This document shows positions 25,857 to 36,801 of a DNA stretch of 64,000 nucleotides, one piece after another (positions within the stretch are counted from its first letter, which is position 1; every line of letters begins with the position of its first letter). Origin of the DNA: DATFVJ01 sp963820395 (GTDB lineage Bacteria; Actinomycetota; Actinomycetes; Streptosporangiales; Streptosporangiaceae); assembly GCA_963820395.1 (NCBI GenBank), contig CAWGAE010000012.1, positions 248,001-312,000 on the forward strand, written 5' to 3'. A model generated the notes under the pieces. The model ran no database searches and was not told where the DNA came from. It worked only from the letters and a program-made list of their open reading frames with translations. The translations under genes were made by a program, and so were the position numbers.

Positions 25857-27134
25857 ATGGTTGGCCGGTGGGAACAGCGCGCGGAGCGGAAGGCGAGGCG
25901 CTCGATGAGTGCGGTCCCTGAGGCAGGCAGCCGAGGGCAGGCGGCCGAGGGCAGGCAGGCCGAGGGCAGGCAGGCCGAGGGCAGGCAGGCCGAGGGCAGG
26001 CAGGCCGAGGGCAGGCAGGCCGACGTGCTGGGCGGAGCCAGCACTGGCGAGTCTGGCAGTGGGCGCCGCCCGCGCGCGCCCAGATGGCTGGAGGTCGCCG
26101 CCGCCTGGGGCTGGCGGCTGGTCGTCGTCGGCTTCGTGATCTACGCGGGTGCCCGGCTGGTGAGCGCCCTGCGCATTGTCGTCCTGCCGTGTGTGGGCGC
26201 GTTGCTCGTGACGGCGCTGCTGCAGCCACTGGCCGCCAGGCTGCGTCGGCTGGGCATGCACCCGCTCGCCGCGACCTGGTGCACCCTGCTGCTCGCGATC
26301 GGTGTTGTCGCCGGGGCGGTAACGCTCATCGGCATCAAGGTGTCGCAGGAGTATGCGACGCTGACGAACCAGCTGAGCCGCACCACGCGCGAATTGGAGC
26401 ACGGGCTGGAGACGGGCCCGTTCCACGTCCGGCCGAGCAGCATCCAGCAACTCTCCAACAACCTGCTCAACTGGTTCAACGGCCACCGATCGCTGGTGGC
26501 CGGCACCGTGGTTACCGGGGGAAAGATCGCCACTGAGATCCTCGCCGGCCTGATCCTGATGCTGTTCATCACGTTCTTCCTGATCAAGGACGGTGACCGC
26601 ATCTGGCGCTGGCTGACCGGATCCCTGAGCACGGGCGGCCTCCAGCGGGCCGACCGCGCGGGCCGCGCCGCCTGGCAGACCCTCGTCTACTACATCCGGG
26701 GGACCGTGGTCATCGCGTCGATTCACGCCGTCGTCATCGCGGTGACGCTGCTGCTGCTGCGGGTGCCACTGGTCGGCCCGCTGGCCGTCCTCGTCTTCCT
26801 GGCATCGTTCGTGCCGCTGGTCGGCATACTGGTGGCCGGGTTCGTGTCAATCCTCGTCACATTCGGGACCAAGGGCCTCGCCGCCGCGGTGATCCTCCTC
26901 GGCGTCTTCATCGTCGCGAACCAGCTGGAGAGTCATCTGCTCCAGCCACAGATCATCGGCCGCATGGTGCGCCTGCATCCGCTCGCGATCATCCTTGTCC
27001 TCGCGGTCGGCGGCGTGCTGGGCGGCATACCCGGGGCGGTCGTTGCCGTGCCGACAGCGGCGGCGATCACCCGGGCGTGGCCCATGCTGCGCGACGCGCC
27101 GCCGGACGCGGATCAGGTGGCACCGCAGCCGTGA
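25857..27134 (+). CDS. AI-2E family (YdiK/TqsA-like) transporter
   Basis: About 425 residues. The family topology is present: paired helices, a soluble helical region (~180-220, with SSIQQLSNNLLNWF), and the C-terminal conserved segment FLIKDGDRIWRWL, GTVVIASIHAVVIAVTLLLL, FVPLVGILVAGFVS and QLESHLLQPQIIGRMVRLHP. The latter is the family hallmark. Members include exporters of autoinducer-2 and Na+/H+ antiporters; the substrate here is unknown. The N-terminus (first ~55 residues) is a disordered tract containing a 15-bp repeat encoding GRQAE. The start could be 25857 or a later in-frame ATG at 25905. Confidence 0.85.
   Translation: MVGRWEQRAERKARRSMSAVPEAGSRGQAAEGRQAEGRQAEGRQAEGRQAEGRQADVLGGASTGESGSGRRPRAPRWLEVAAAWGWRLVVVGFVIYAGARLVSALRIVVLPCVGALLVTALLQPLAARLRRLGMHPLAATWCTLLLAIGVVAGAVTLIGIKVSQEYATLTNQLSRTTRELEHGLETGPFHVRPSSIQQLSNNLLNWFNGHRSLVAGTVVTGGKIATEILAGLILMLFITFFLIKDGDRIWRWLTGSLSTGGLQRADRAGRAAWQTLVYYIRGTVVIASIHAVVIAVTLLLLRVPLVGPLAVLVFLASFVPLVGILVAGFVSILVTFGTKGLAAAVILLGVFIVANQLESHLLQPQIIGRMVRLHPLAIILVLAVGGVLGGIPGAVVAVPTAAAITRAWPMLRDAPPDADQVAPQP
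25927..26021. repeat. 15-bp in-frame tandem repeat in the AI-2E transporter gene
   Basis: The unit GCCGAGGGCAGGCAG is repeated about six times, the first copy being slightly diverged. It encodes (AEGRQ)n in the cytoplasmic N-terminal tail, upstream of the first membrane helix. The near-identical copies indicate recent expansion. Confidence 0.92.
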
Positions 27135-27186
27135 GACGGTAGGGTCGCTGCCAGAAAGCCCCCGGGGCCCGGATGGACGGTGAATC

Positions 27187-27666
27187 GTGAGCAGTGGCGT
27201 CGATGTGCTGATCCAGCGCCTGGACCCCGATCTTCCGCTGCCGTCGTACGTACATCCAGGTGACGCGGGCGCCGACCTGGTGACGGCCGAGGACGTCGAG
27301 CTTGCGCCGGGCCAGCGCGCGCTCGTGCGCACGGGAATGGCCATCGCGCTGCCAGCCGGTTACGCGGCCTTCGTCCATCCGCGATCGGGCCTCGCCGCAA
27401 GGTACGGTGTCACGGTCGTTAATGCGCCAGGCACGGTGGACGCAGGGTACCGTGGCGAGGTAAAGGTGACTCTGCTGAACACCGACACCACCGTGCCAGT
27501 ACGGTTCCGGCGCGGTGACCGGATCGCCCAGCTCGTCATCCAGCGAGTCGAGCACGCCGCCTTCCACGAGGTACGCAGGCTGCCAGGCTCAGCGCGGGGA
27601 GATGGCGGGTTCGGGTCCACCGGGGGTCACACGGCCGCTGGTGAACCAGCCGGTCAGCCGCGCTGA
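27187..27666 (+). CDS. dut: dUTP diphosphatase (dUTPase)
   Basis: 159 residues with the five trimeric dUTPase motifs in order: PGDAGADL (1), VHPRSGLA (2), NAPGTVDAGYRGEVKV (3, nucleobase specificity), RGDRIAQLVI (4) and GSARGDGGFGSTG (5, phosphate-binding tail). It hydrolyses dUTP to dUMP and pyrophosphate, keeping uracil out of DNA and feeding dTMP synthesis. The start is a GTG 52 bp after the transporter stop. It is followed by the DUF3710 gene, a conserved actinobacterial arrangement. Confidence 0.96.
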   Translation: MSSGVDVLIQRLDPDLPLPSYVHPGDAGADLVTAEDVELAPGQRALVRTGMAIALPAGYAAFVHPRSGLAARYGVTVVNAPGTVDAGYRGEVKVTLLNTDTTVPVRFRRGDRIAQLVIQRVEHAAFHEVRRLPGSARGDGGFGSTGGHTAAGEPAGQPR

Positions 27667-27750
27667 TCCCGGTACGGCACCTTTTGATGGACCGGTCGGC
27701 CGCCGCTCCATCAGGAGCGCAGATGTGATGAATGAAAAGGAGTGTGAGGC

Positions 27751-28491
27751 GTGTTCCGTCGCCGCCGCGTCGAGGACGCGGACGAACCAGCGCCTGGGGT
27801 ACGCCAGGACGATAACTTGGACGAGTGGGGCGCCGGGGACCAGGACAGTGGCCGCGGCGTCGGCGCGTCTGTTGGCCCGTGGGATGTGACGGAGGCCTGC
27901 CCGGAACGCGAGCGGATCGACCTCGGCAGCCTTCTGGTGCCGACGGCGCCAGACCTCGACGTTCAGCTGAACTTCACCGGCGATCAGGCGCTCGCGGTGA
28001 TCGTCGTGCGTGGCGACAGCATGCTGCAGCTTCAGGCGTTCGCCGCGCCGAAGCGCGCGGGGCTGTGGGACGACATCCGCCGGGAGCTCATCGACGAGCT
28101 CAACGCCGCCGGTGGCCGCGGCGAGGAGGCCGAAGGCCCGTTCGGTCCCGAGGTCCGGGCGCGGGTTCCCGCGGAACCGAGTACCGGCACGGGCAGCCAG
28201 CCCGCCAGGTTTCTTGGCGCGGATGGGCCGCGCTGGTTCCTGCGCGGCGTGATCAGCGGGCCGGCTGCCGGCCAGCCTGCCCATGCGAAGGTACTCGAGG
28301 ACGTTTTCGCGGACACCGTAGTCGTCCGCGGCGAGCATCCGATGCCTCCGCGTGATCTGCTCGAACTGCGCTTGCCCGCCGAGGCGCAGCGGGCGCTGGA
28401 GGAGCAGATGGCCCAAGCGCCGACCGGCGGTGCGCGAACGGATCCGCTGAACCCGTTCGCGCGCGGCCCAGAGATAACCGAGACACGGTAG
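27751..28491 (+). CDS. DUF3710 family protein
   Basis: 246 residues. A charged N-terminus is followed by GPWDVTEACPERERIDLGSLLVPT, QALAVIVVRGDSMLQLQAFAAPK, GLWDDIRRELIDEL, DGPRWFLRGVISGPAA and DVFADTVVVRGEHPMPPRDLLELRLP. These are the landmarks of DUF3710, whose gene follows dut across actinobacteria. Function is unknown; it looks soluble and cytoplasmic. The GTG start has an AAGGAGTGTG ribosome-binding site. It probably shares the dut transcript. Confidence 0.9.
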   Translation: MFRRRRVEDADEPAPGVRQDDNLDEWGAGDQDSGRGVGASVGPWDVTEACPERERIDLGSLLVPTAPDLDVQLNFTGDQALAVIVVRGDSMLQLQAFAAPKRAGLWDDIRRELIDELNAAGGRGEEAEGPFGPEVRARVPAEPSTGTGSQPARFLGADGPRWFLRGVISGPAAGQPAHAKVLEDVFADTVVVRGEHPMPPRDLLELRLPAEAQRALEEQMAQAPTGGARTDPLNPFARGPEITETR

Positions 28492-28583
28492 TTCGAGGCG
28501 GGCGACACGCCCGGCGCGGTCACCGGATCGGACCCGGCCGGTAAGATGCCGCCCGCCGGATGAGCCCGGCAAGGCTCGCCTGA

Positions 28584-29243
28584 TCAGCGGTGGCCGAGCA
28601 GGTTGGCGAGTTGGTCCTCCACGTTCTCGTTGGTGACGAAGAGCAGTTCGTCACCCGATTCGAGCGGGTCGTCGTCCTCGGGGACGATGACGCGGCCTTC
28701 ACGCAGGATGGCGACGAGCGCCGTGTCGGCGGGCCATGCGATCCCGCCGACCCGCTGCCCGGTGAGCGGGGCGTCCGCGGGCAGCGTCAGCTCGACGAGG
28801 TTGACCTCGCTCTGCCGGAACGTCATCAGCCGGACCAGGTCGCCGACGCTCACCGCCTCCTCGACAAGCGCTGAAAGCAGCCTCGGCGTGGATACCGCGA
28901 CGTCCACTCCCCAGGACTCGTTGAACAGCCACTCGTTCAGCGGGTGATTGATGCGCGCCACCACCCGTGGCACGCCGAACTCCGTCTTCGCGAGCAGGGA
29001 GACCACCAGGTTGGTCTTGTCGTCGCCGGTCGCCGCGACCACCACGTTGCAGCGATGCAGGGCGGCGTCATCAAGCGAGGAGATCTCGCAGGCATCGGCG
29101 AGCAGCCACTCCGCGCGCGGCACGCTGTCCACCTTGATGGACCGGGGGTTCTTGTCGATGAGCAGGACTTCGTGCCCGTTTTCGAGGAGTTCACTGGCGA
29201 TGGACCGGCCGACCGCGCCAGCACCCGCAATGGCAACCCGCAT
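28584..29243 (-). CDS. TrkA-type potassium uptake regulator (second of pair, CeoC-like)
   Basis: 219 residues. The N-terminal Rossmann (RCK-N) domain has MRVAIAGAGAVGRSIASELL with the GAGAVG nucleotide loop and a terminal acidic residue in VLLIDKN. It continues with VVVAATGDDKTNLVVSLLAK, typical of TrkA. The C-terminal RCK-C domain (~135-219) contains DAPLTGQRVGGIAWPADTALVAILREGRVIVPEDDDPLESGDELLFVT. It binds NAD(H)/ATP and gates a Trk/Ktr K+ channel in the membrane, whose gene is not in this window. The ATG overlaps the stop of the upstream trkA (ATGA). Confidence 0.92.
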   Translation of the reverse strand: MRVAIAGAGAVGRSIASELLENGHEVLLIDKNPRSIKVDSVPRAEWLLADACEISSLDDAALHRCNVVVAATGDDKTNLVVSLLAKTEFGVPRVVARINHPLNEWLFNESWGVDVAVSTPRLLSALVEEAVSVGDLVRLMTFRQSEVNLVELTLPADAPLTGQRVGGIAWPADTALVAILREGRVIVPEDDDPLESGDELLFVTNENVEDQLANLLGHR

Positions 29244-29908
29244 CAGCGTTCTCCCTCGCCGCTCTCGGCGAATACGGCGGTTATCCGGTCTAGATCTGCT
29301 TCGGGCGCGATGACATGCACAACATCACCCTCCTGGAGCACGGTGCCCGGCGGGCATGTCATCGCCTCACCCAGCCGTGAGATGAAAGCGATCCTGGTGT
29401 GCGCGGCGTCTTCGAGCGCGCTCGCCTTCTCGCCGATCCACGAGCTGGCGAAGCCGACGTCGGCTAGCACCATCTTGCCGCTCGGATCGCGCCACAACGG
29501 CTCTGCGCCGTCGGGCAGTAGCCGCCGGAGCATCTGGTGGGCTGTCCACCGCACAGTGGCTACAGTGGGAATGCCAAGCCGCTGGTAGACCTCGGCGCGA
29601 CGCGGATCGTAGATCCGCGCGGCCACGTTCTGTACGCCGAAGGTCTCCCTGGCCACACGTGCCGAGATTATGTTGGAGTTGTCGCCGTTGCTGACCGCGG
29701 CGAACGCGGCCGCTTCCTCGATACCCGCTTCGATGAGGATGTCTCGGTCGAAACCCACACCGGTGATCCGCCGGCCCTTGAACCCCGAGCCCAGCCTGCG
29801 GAACGACTCCGACTCCTGATCGATGATCGCGACGGAGTGGCCCTGGTCCTCGAGAATATGGGCGAGCGTCGCACCGACCCGCCCGCATCCCATGATGACG
29901 ATATGCAC
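29243..29908 (-). CDS. TrkA-type potassium uptake regulator (first of pair, CeoB-like)
   Basis: 221 residues from a GTG at 29908: HIVIMGCGRVGATLAHILED with the GCGRVG dinucleotide loop, SVAIIDQ with the acidic tip, VGFDRDILIEAGIEEAAAFAAVSNGDNSN and RIYDPRRAEVYQRLGIPTVATVRWTAHQMLRRLL. The RCK-C domain follows (SGKMVLADVGFASSWIGEK...VLQEGDVVHVIAPE). It is the partner of the following trkA, with overlapping stop and start; paired single-RCK proteins of this kind (CeoB/CeoC) are standard in actinobacteria. Confidence 0.92.
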   Translation of the reverse strand: MHIVIMGCGRVGATLAHILEDQGHSVAIIDQESESFRRLGSGFKGRRITGVGFDRDILIEAGIEEAAAFAAVSNGDNSNIISARVARETFGVQNVAARIYDPRRAEVYQRLGIPTVATVRWTAHQMLRRLLPDGAEPLWRDPSGKMVLADVGFASSWIGEKASALEDAAHTRIAFISRLGEAMTCPPGTVLQEGDVVHVIAPEADLDRITAVFAESGEGER

Positions 29909-30066
29909 GGTCGCCCTTCCGTCCAGTAATTGCCTACGACCGATGAGAGCGTCCACATCGGCACCGATCAGTATGTTCCCGTCGAAGTTGTGCCCTGACC
30001 ATCCCGGAACGCACACAGCGCAGGCCGGCCCTGCTTCCAGACGTGGGATGAGCCAGGATGGCACCC

Positions 30067-30999
30067 ATGAAACTGCGGATCTTCACCGAACCACAACAGG
30101 GTGCGAGTTACCAGCGGCTCGCGCGGGCCGCCCGCGCGACAGAGGACCTGGGCTTCGACGCATTCTTCAGGTCCGACCATTTCCTGAGAATCGGAGACGG
30201 CTCCGGCCTGCCAGGGCCGACCGATGCCTGGATCACCCTCGCTGGCCTGGCACTACAGACCAGCCGGATCCGGCTCGGCACGATGCTGACCGCGGCGACG
30301 TTCCGGCTGCCGGGACCGCTGGCAGTGGCGGTGGCGCAAGTCGACCAGATGAGCGGCGGCAGGATCGAGTTCGGGCTCGGCGCCGGCTGGTACCAAGCAG
30401 AGCACGACGCCTACGGCATCCCGTTCCCGGGCCTCGGTGAGCGGTTCACCCGGCTCGAAGAGCAGCTTGCGATCATCACTGGCCTGTGGGAGACGCCAGA
30501 GGGGACGACGTTCTCTTTCGAGGGGGCGCACTACAAGGTGACAGATTCGCCGGCGCTGCCCAAGCCGGCGCAGCGTCCGCGTCCCCCTGTGCTTGTCGGC
30601 GGCGCGGGCGCGCGGAGGACGCCGAGGCTCGCGGCGAGGTTCGCCGACGAGTATAACGTTCCGTTCGTTGGTGTCGCCGATTCGGCAGCCGCGTTCAGCC
30701 GCGTGCGTGACGCGTGTGCGGCGGCGGGCCGTGACCCGGCGTCGATGACCTGTTCGGTGACGCAGGTGGTGTGTGCAGGGCGCGATCAGGCCGAGCTTGC
30801 GCGTCGAGCGGCCGCGATCGGCCGGGATCTGGAGGAGCTACGGGCGAGCGGGCTCGCGGGTGCGCCCGGCGAGATCGCGGGCAAGATCGGCGAGTTCGCA
30901 AGGTCCGGTGCCGAGCGGATCTACCTACAGGTCCTCGATCTGGATGACCTCGATCACCTGGCCCTGATCGCATCGGACGTGCTGCCGCAGATCTCCTGA
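30067..30999 (+). CDS. LLM-class F420-dependent oxidoreductase
   Basis: 310 residues with a bacterial-luciferase-like TIM barrel: ARATEDLGFDAFFRSDHFLR, TDAWITLAGLALQTSRIRLGTMLT, FRLPGPLAVAVAQVDQMSGGRIEFGLGAGWYQAEH, ERFTRLEEQLAIITGLW and PPVLVGGAGARRTPRLAARFAD. This matches the F420-dependent (not flavin) subgroup common in actinomycetes. The specific reaction is unknown. It is divergent from the trkA pair. The ATG at 30067 is preferred; an in-frame ATG lies 9 nt earlier. Confidence 0.9.
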   Translation: MKLRIFTEPQQGASYQRLARAARATEDLGFDAFFRSDHFLRIGDGSGLPGPTDAWITLAGLALQTSRIRLGTMLTAATFRLPGPLAVAVAQVDQMSGGRIEFGLGAGWYQAEHDAYGIPFPGLGERFTRLEEQLAIITGLWETPEGTTFSFEGAHYKVTDSPALPKPAQRPRPPVLVGGAGARRTPRLAARFADEYNVPFVGVADSAAAFSRVRDACAAAGRDPASMTCSVTQVVCAGRDQAELARRAAAIGRDLEELRASGLAGAPGEIAGKIGEFARSGAERIYLQVLDLDDLDHLALIASDVLPQIS

Positions 31000-31110
31000 C
31001 TTGTTATGCTGTGCGTTTATAAGTCACGACTTTTAGTAGCGATTGAGCGTTTTTGCTGATATTTCGTCACGCATCTTGCGCGAGTGTAATCGGACTGTAA
31101 TGTTGGGAAT

Positions 31111-31530
31111 GTGCCACCTATTCGAGACGCGACCAGCCGAATGCGGCTCTGCATCAGCCTGACGGTCGTGGGTGGTGTCTTGGTCGTTACGGGCCTGGCC
31201 GCAGGCCTGGTGGGTGAGACGTTGCGGCTGGCCGGCAGGCTCGGATGGCAACCGATCGTCTTGGTGGCGGAGATCCTCGTCGCGCTGGGGATGTCCTGTG
31301 GGATATCACTGCTTGCGGCCGTCGCGGGATGGCATCTGTCGATCAAGCGGCGGCATCCGCCACAACACCGGGCCTCGGATCACCGGGCCTCGGATCACCG
31401 GTCCTCGGATCACCGGTCCTCAGATCACCGGTCCTCAGATCACCGGTCCTCAGATCACCGGGCCTCAGATCACCGGGCCTCGGATCACCGCTGTCACTAC
31501 CGGCTTCATCGAGAGCAGGCTGGGCCATGA
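31111..31530 (+). CDS. Small two-helix membrane protein with repeat tail
   Basis: 139 residues. Two membrane helices (ISLTVVGGVLVVTGLAAGLV and IVLVAEILVALGMSCGISLLAAVA) are followed by a tail of (S-D-H-R-A/S) repeats encoded by a 15-bp tandem repeat. The GTG start lies 10 nt after a TGTAAT hexamer in an AT-rich stretch, so a leaderless transcript is possible. The repeat tail runs into a fragment of an unrelated gene (proC), so the present C-terminus is probably not ancestral. No family recognised. Confidence 0.5.
   Translation: MPPIRDATSRMRLCISLTVVGGVLVVTGLAAGLVGETLRLAGRLGWQPIVLVAEILVALGMSCGISLLAAVAGWHLSIKRRHPPQHRASDHRASDHRSSDHRSSDHRSSDHRSSDHRASDHRASDHRCHYRLHREQAGP
31366..31490. repeat. 15-bp tandem repeat (about 8 copies)
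   Basis: The unit CGGATCACCGGGCCT (variants CTCAGATCACCGGTC) is repeated about eight times. In the frame of the upstream small membrane protein it encodes SDHRA/SDHRS; in the next frame it encodes ITGPR/ITGPQ and leads directly into the proC remnant. It sits exactly at the junction of the two. Confidence 0.92.
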
Positions 31531-31772
31531 TCTACCTGTGGTCCGTGTCATGTCGAACACGCCGGTACTCGTCGACCATGCGATAAGCCTGATATCGGCG
31601 GGGCGTTTCGCCGGTGAGGAGCATCTGCGCCGCACGGAGGAACTGCTGCGCCCGGTTGGCAAGGTGCGGCGCATCCCCGGGACGCAGCAGGACGCGGCGA
31701 GTGCGCTGTCAGGCACCGGCCCCCGCCTACGTTTACTACCTGGTCGAGGCGATGGTGGACGCCGGGCGAATC
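31484..31772 (+). pseudogene. proC: Internal fragment of pyrroline-5-carboxylate reductase
   Basis: The translation reads ITAVTTGFIESRLGHDLPVV, RVMSNTPVLVDHAISLISAG, EELLRPVGKVRRIPGTQQDA, ASALSGTGP, then after a one-base shift AYVYYLVEAMVDAGR. This corresponds to ProC residues roughly 100-200, including the MPNTP-like and ALSGSGPAY proline-site motifs. One extra C in the run CCCCC near 31722 breaks the frame. Both the NADP-binding N-terminus and the C-terminal dimer domain are missing. It is non-functional; an intact proC must lie elsewhere or proline made another way. Confidence 0.85.
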
Positions 31773-32056
31773 GATACGGAATCCGCCCAGATCTCCGAGT
31801 TTAGGCGCAGGCGAAGCTAATCACCGGTCCAATCTTGTTCGTCTCCGCCCGTCACGTCATCGAATGCATTACAGACACCAGGATTTCAGGACTCGTTTTG
31901 TGGATCAGCCAGGCGTCATCGTCATCGTCATCGTCTTCACTGAACGGGCTGCAGATGAGCTGGAGGCAAGGATCCCGGCCCGGCCCGGTGGAGGAACGGC
32001 TCGGCGTTGACTTGCCCGACCGGCGCCGGACGGTTTTCGTGGGCGCCATCCACGCG
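31773..32056. other. Intergenic debris
   Basis: No gene supported. It contains a short run of TCATCG/ATCGTC trinucleotide-like repeats near 31917-31935 and no recognisable domains. Confidence 0.4.
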
Positions 32057-32332
32057 TTAGTCGCGTTGGGTGAACGGGCGAGGCGGCTGGGGCGGGTGTC
32101 CGGTTATCGTCTCAATGAGTTCGGCGGCGATGTCGCTGAGTTTGCGGTTGCCGTTCTGCGAGGCTTCGCGCAGGACGGCGAAGGCGGCGATGGAGCTGAT
32201 CTGGCGTTGGGCCATGACGATGCCCAGGGCCTGGTCGATGACCGCGCGGGTGGCCAGTGCCTCGCGCAGCTGGTCCGCTAGGGCTGTCTGCTGCGCGTGG
32301 CGCCACGATCGTGGTCGACATGACCCAGACAC
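32057..32332 (-). pseudogene. ANTAR-domain fragment
   Basis: The minus-strand frame contains LADQLREALATRAVIDQALG, IVMAQRQISSIAAFAVLREA and SQNGNRKLSDIAAELIETIT. This is a nearly complete ANTAR RNA-binding domain, the output module of transcription-antitermination proteins, with the usual AxIDQAxGIxMAQ and LRxxSQNxNRKL motifs. Homologues carry a GAF sensor domain before it; here the first ~17 codons are unrelated and overlap sequence belonging to a STAS gene on the other strand. The N-terminal part is therefore lost. A small ANTAR-only protein could still be made from 32332, but that is unlikely. Confidence 0.75.
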
Positions 32333-32541
32333 AGTTGTGCGATTCGACTGGACTGAACATGCTCGTCCGGGCGCACCAGCGGGCCACCGCCGAAGGCGGC
32401 GAGCTGCGGCTGGTGATCCCTGACGCCAGCATGCTCGGCGGTGTCCTTGCAGTCACCGGGATTGACCGCCTGATTTCCTCATTCACCAGTCTGGACGACG
32501 CCCTGGCCGAGGCACCTGCTGTCGCGATCCGGCCCCCGAGC
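32299..32541 (+). pseudogene. STAS-domain (anti-anti-sigma) fragment
   Basis: The plus-strand frame reads ATIVVDMTQTQLCDSTGLNM, LVRAHQRATAEGGELRLVIP, DASMLGGVLAVTGIDRLISS, FTSLDDALAEAP. It covers the second half of a STAS domain of the SpoIIAA/RsbV type, with the phospho-acceptor Ser in CDSTGLN. The first ~35 residues are absent; upstream sequence belongs to the oppositely oriented ANTAR fragment. The frame continues to 32778 without recognisable content. It is a product of the same rearrangement as the ANTAR relic. Confidence 0.75.
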
Positions 32542-33072
32542 CCGTCGGCTGGGGTCCCGCGGCGTAACTTAGGAAAAGCGCATCAACCGGAGATTCTCGA
32601 CAGACTGCGTCGCCGTGTTACCGAAATCTCACCACGCTGCGCAGAACGTTGCTCGCCGAATCAGCGCAGCACTCGGCGACTTGCCGTGAATGGATCACCT
32701 CTTCCTGTACTCCGTTGCTGGCAGCCGGGGTCAGTGGATCCGGGGTTAGCGCGTCGCCGGGTTGGCGGGCCGACGTGAAATGGAGGTCGCTGACTGAGGA
32801 AGCTCCCGTCATGACCGTGCCGGAAGATATCCGAAAACATCACACGCGTGGCGTCCCGTACCAGGTCCGGTTGCGGATACTTGCCCGTGGCGAGGCCGCT
32901 GCGCCCGGCTCGACGGCCGACCGCTGGCGATCGAGCTAGCCGTCGCAGGTACTTGCTTCGGTGGCCGCATGGCGTCGGCGGTTTTCATTGGCCGCAGCGG
33001 CCACACCAGCGCCAGCATCAGCGCCCCGGCGGTCCACAGCCGCCCATTGTCGACCTACCATGTTGGTCTACT
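32542..33072. other. Region without a supported gene
   Basis: About 530 bp between the STAS relic and the PAP2 gene. Frames are short and lack domain-like content on either strand. The final 30 bp lead into the PAP2 start. Probably further decayed sequence. Confidence 0.4.
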
Positions 33073-33873
33073 ATGACGCAGCCTGAAGCGCACCGCGCCG
33101 CGGTCCACACCGCGGGCGACGCCGCTGGCGGGAGGCCGCGGCGTGTTGGTGATGGAAATACCGTCGCCGGCACCGCGCCACCTGGCCCGCCGCCAGCCGG
33201 GCAGCTGCCGCGCCACCACGGCACCCTCGCCGTGGCGGCGGTTCTGCTGCTCGCGATGGCCGCCGGATTCGCCGCGATCGTCGCGGTGAATCCCGCCCAC
33301 CCGCCGACCATCGCCGTTGACAGGGGCTGGTCCTCGCTGCTCCAGTCGACCAGGGAAGTAGTCCTCACCGACCTCGCGAACGGGCTCGGCATTGTCATCG
33401 GCCCGATCGGCGGCGCGGTGATCGTGATCGCCGTGGCGGTCTTCCTTTGGCTCGTGCGAGGGCGCCGGATCGCGGCTGTCTTCCTCCTGGTCGCCCTAGC
33501 GGCCAACGCGGGCGCGTCGGAGCTGATCAAGCTTCTGATACTACAAGTAGGGCCGTATGGCGCCCCGGTCGCTCCCGGCTCGGGTGCGTTTCCTTCCGGC
33601 CACGTGATCATGACACTCGCCGCCGGCCTCGCGCTGGCGGTGGTGCTGACCCGCCAGGGCCGCCGGCGTACGGCACTGACGGCGGTCGCAGCGGCCACAC
33701 TCGTGATGATCTGGTGCCGCACCTATCTCGGCTTCCACTGGCTGTCGGACACGCTGGAAAGCGTCTTCGTCACGAGTGGCCTCGTGCTCGCCTTCTGGGC
33801 CGTGCTGGGCCCGCGCGTCGAACGCGAGGCGGCAACGCGCCGCGACGGTGACGGCACGCCGGGAGGACCGTGA
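33073..33873 (+). CDS. PAP2-family membrane phosphatase
   Basis: 266 residues. A ~45-residue hydrophilic N-terminus is followed by about five to six membrane helices. Phosphatase signature 2 (GAFPSGHVIM) and signature 3 (WCRTYLGFHWLSDTL, His and Asp) are present. Signature 1, normally KxxxxxxRP, reads KLLILQVGPYG here, so the usual Arg is replaced by Gly. It probably dephosphorylates a lipid phosphate such as undecaprenyl diphosphate or phosphatidate, but the altered first signature lowers certainty about activity. It lies just upstream of aconitase with ~195 bp between. Confidence 0.82.
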   Translation: MTQPEAHRAAVHTAGDAAGGRPRRVGDGNTVAGTAPPGPPPAGQLPRHHGTLAVAAVLLLAMAAGFAAIVAVNPAHPPTIAVDRGWSSLLQSTREVVLTDLANGLGIVIGPIGGAVIVIAVAVFLWLVRGRRIAAVFLLVALAANAGASELIKLLILQVGPYGAPVAPGSGAFPSGHVIMTLAAGLALAVVLTRQGRRRTALTAVAAATLVMIWCRTYLGFHWLSDTLESVFVTSGLVLAFWAVLGPRVEREAATRRDGDGTPGGP

Positions 33874-33897
33874 AAAACTGAGACTACCGCTGGGTAA

Positions 33898-33956
33898 CTT
33901 GATGTCGAGAGAACCAATGGGGTAAATTCGCTCTCTGAGATAGCTCGATGTCGAGA
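33898..33956 (+). promoter_or_regulatory. acn promoter with two operator-like palindromes
   Basis: TTGATG (33899-33904) and TAAATT (33923-33928), 18 bp apart, form a good vegetative promoter. Two copies of a 13-bp element lie here: CTTGATGTCGAGA (33898-33910), overlapping the -35, and CTCGATGTCGAGA (33944-33956), just downstream of the transcription start. The second contains a palindrome CTCGA-TG-TCGAG. Two sites 46 bp apart bracketing a promoter are a typical repressor arrangement. The start codon of acn is ~110 bp further on. Confidence 0.6.
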
Positions 33957-34068
33957 TACCTGTCGGCGCGGGCCCGCGCCGCGGCCCTCTTCCTGGGCGG
34001 TGGTGTCGGTTTGCCTGACTAGGGCAAGATGCGGAGAGAACCGACATAACAGCGAGGAGGTGGCGGCT

Positions 34069-36801
<2,733 letters not shown>

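Noticed and set aside
25827..26726. N-terminal extension of the DUF3093 frame
   Set aside because: Antisense to the AI-2E transporter and its repeat; homologues start at MRVYNERL (25826).
25927..31490. CRISPR arrays at the tandem repeat regions
   Set aside because: The repeats are directly adjacent with no unique spacers, and no cas genes are present.
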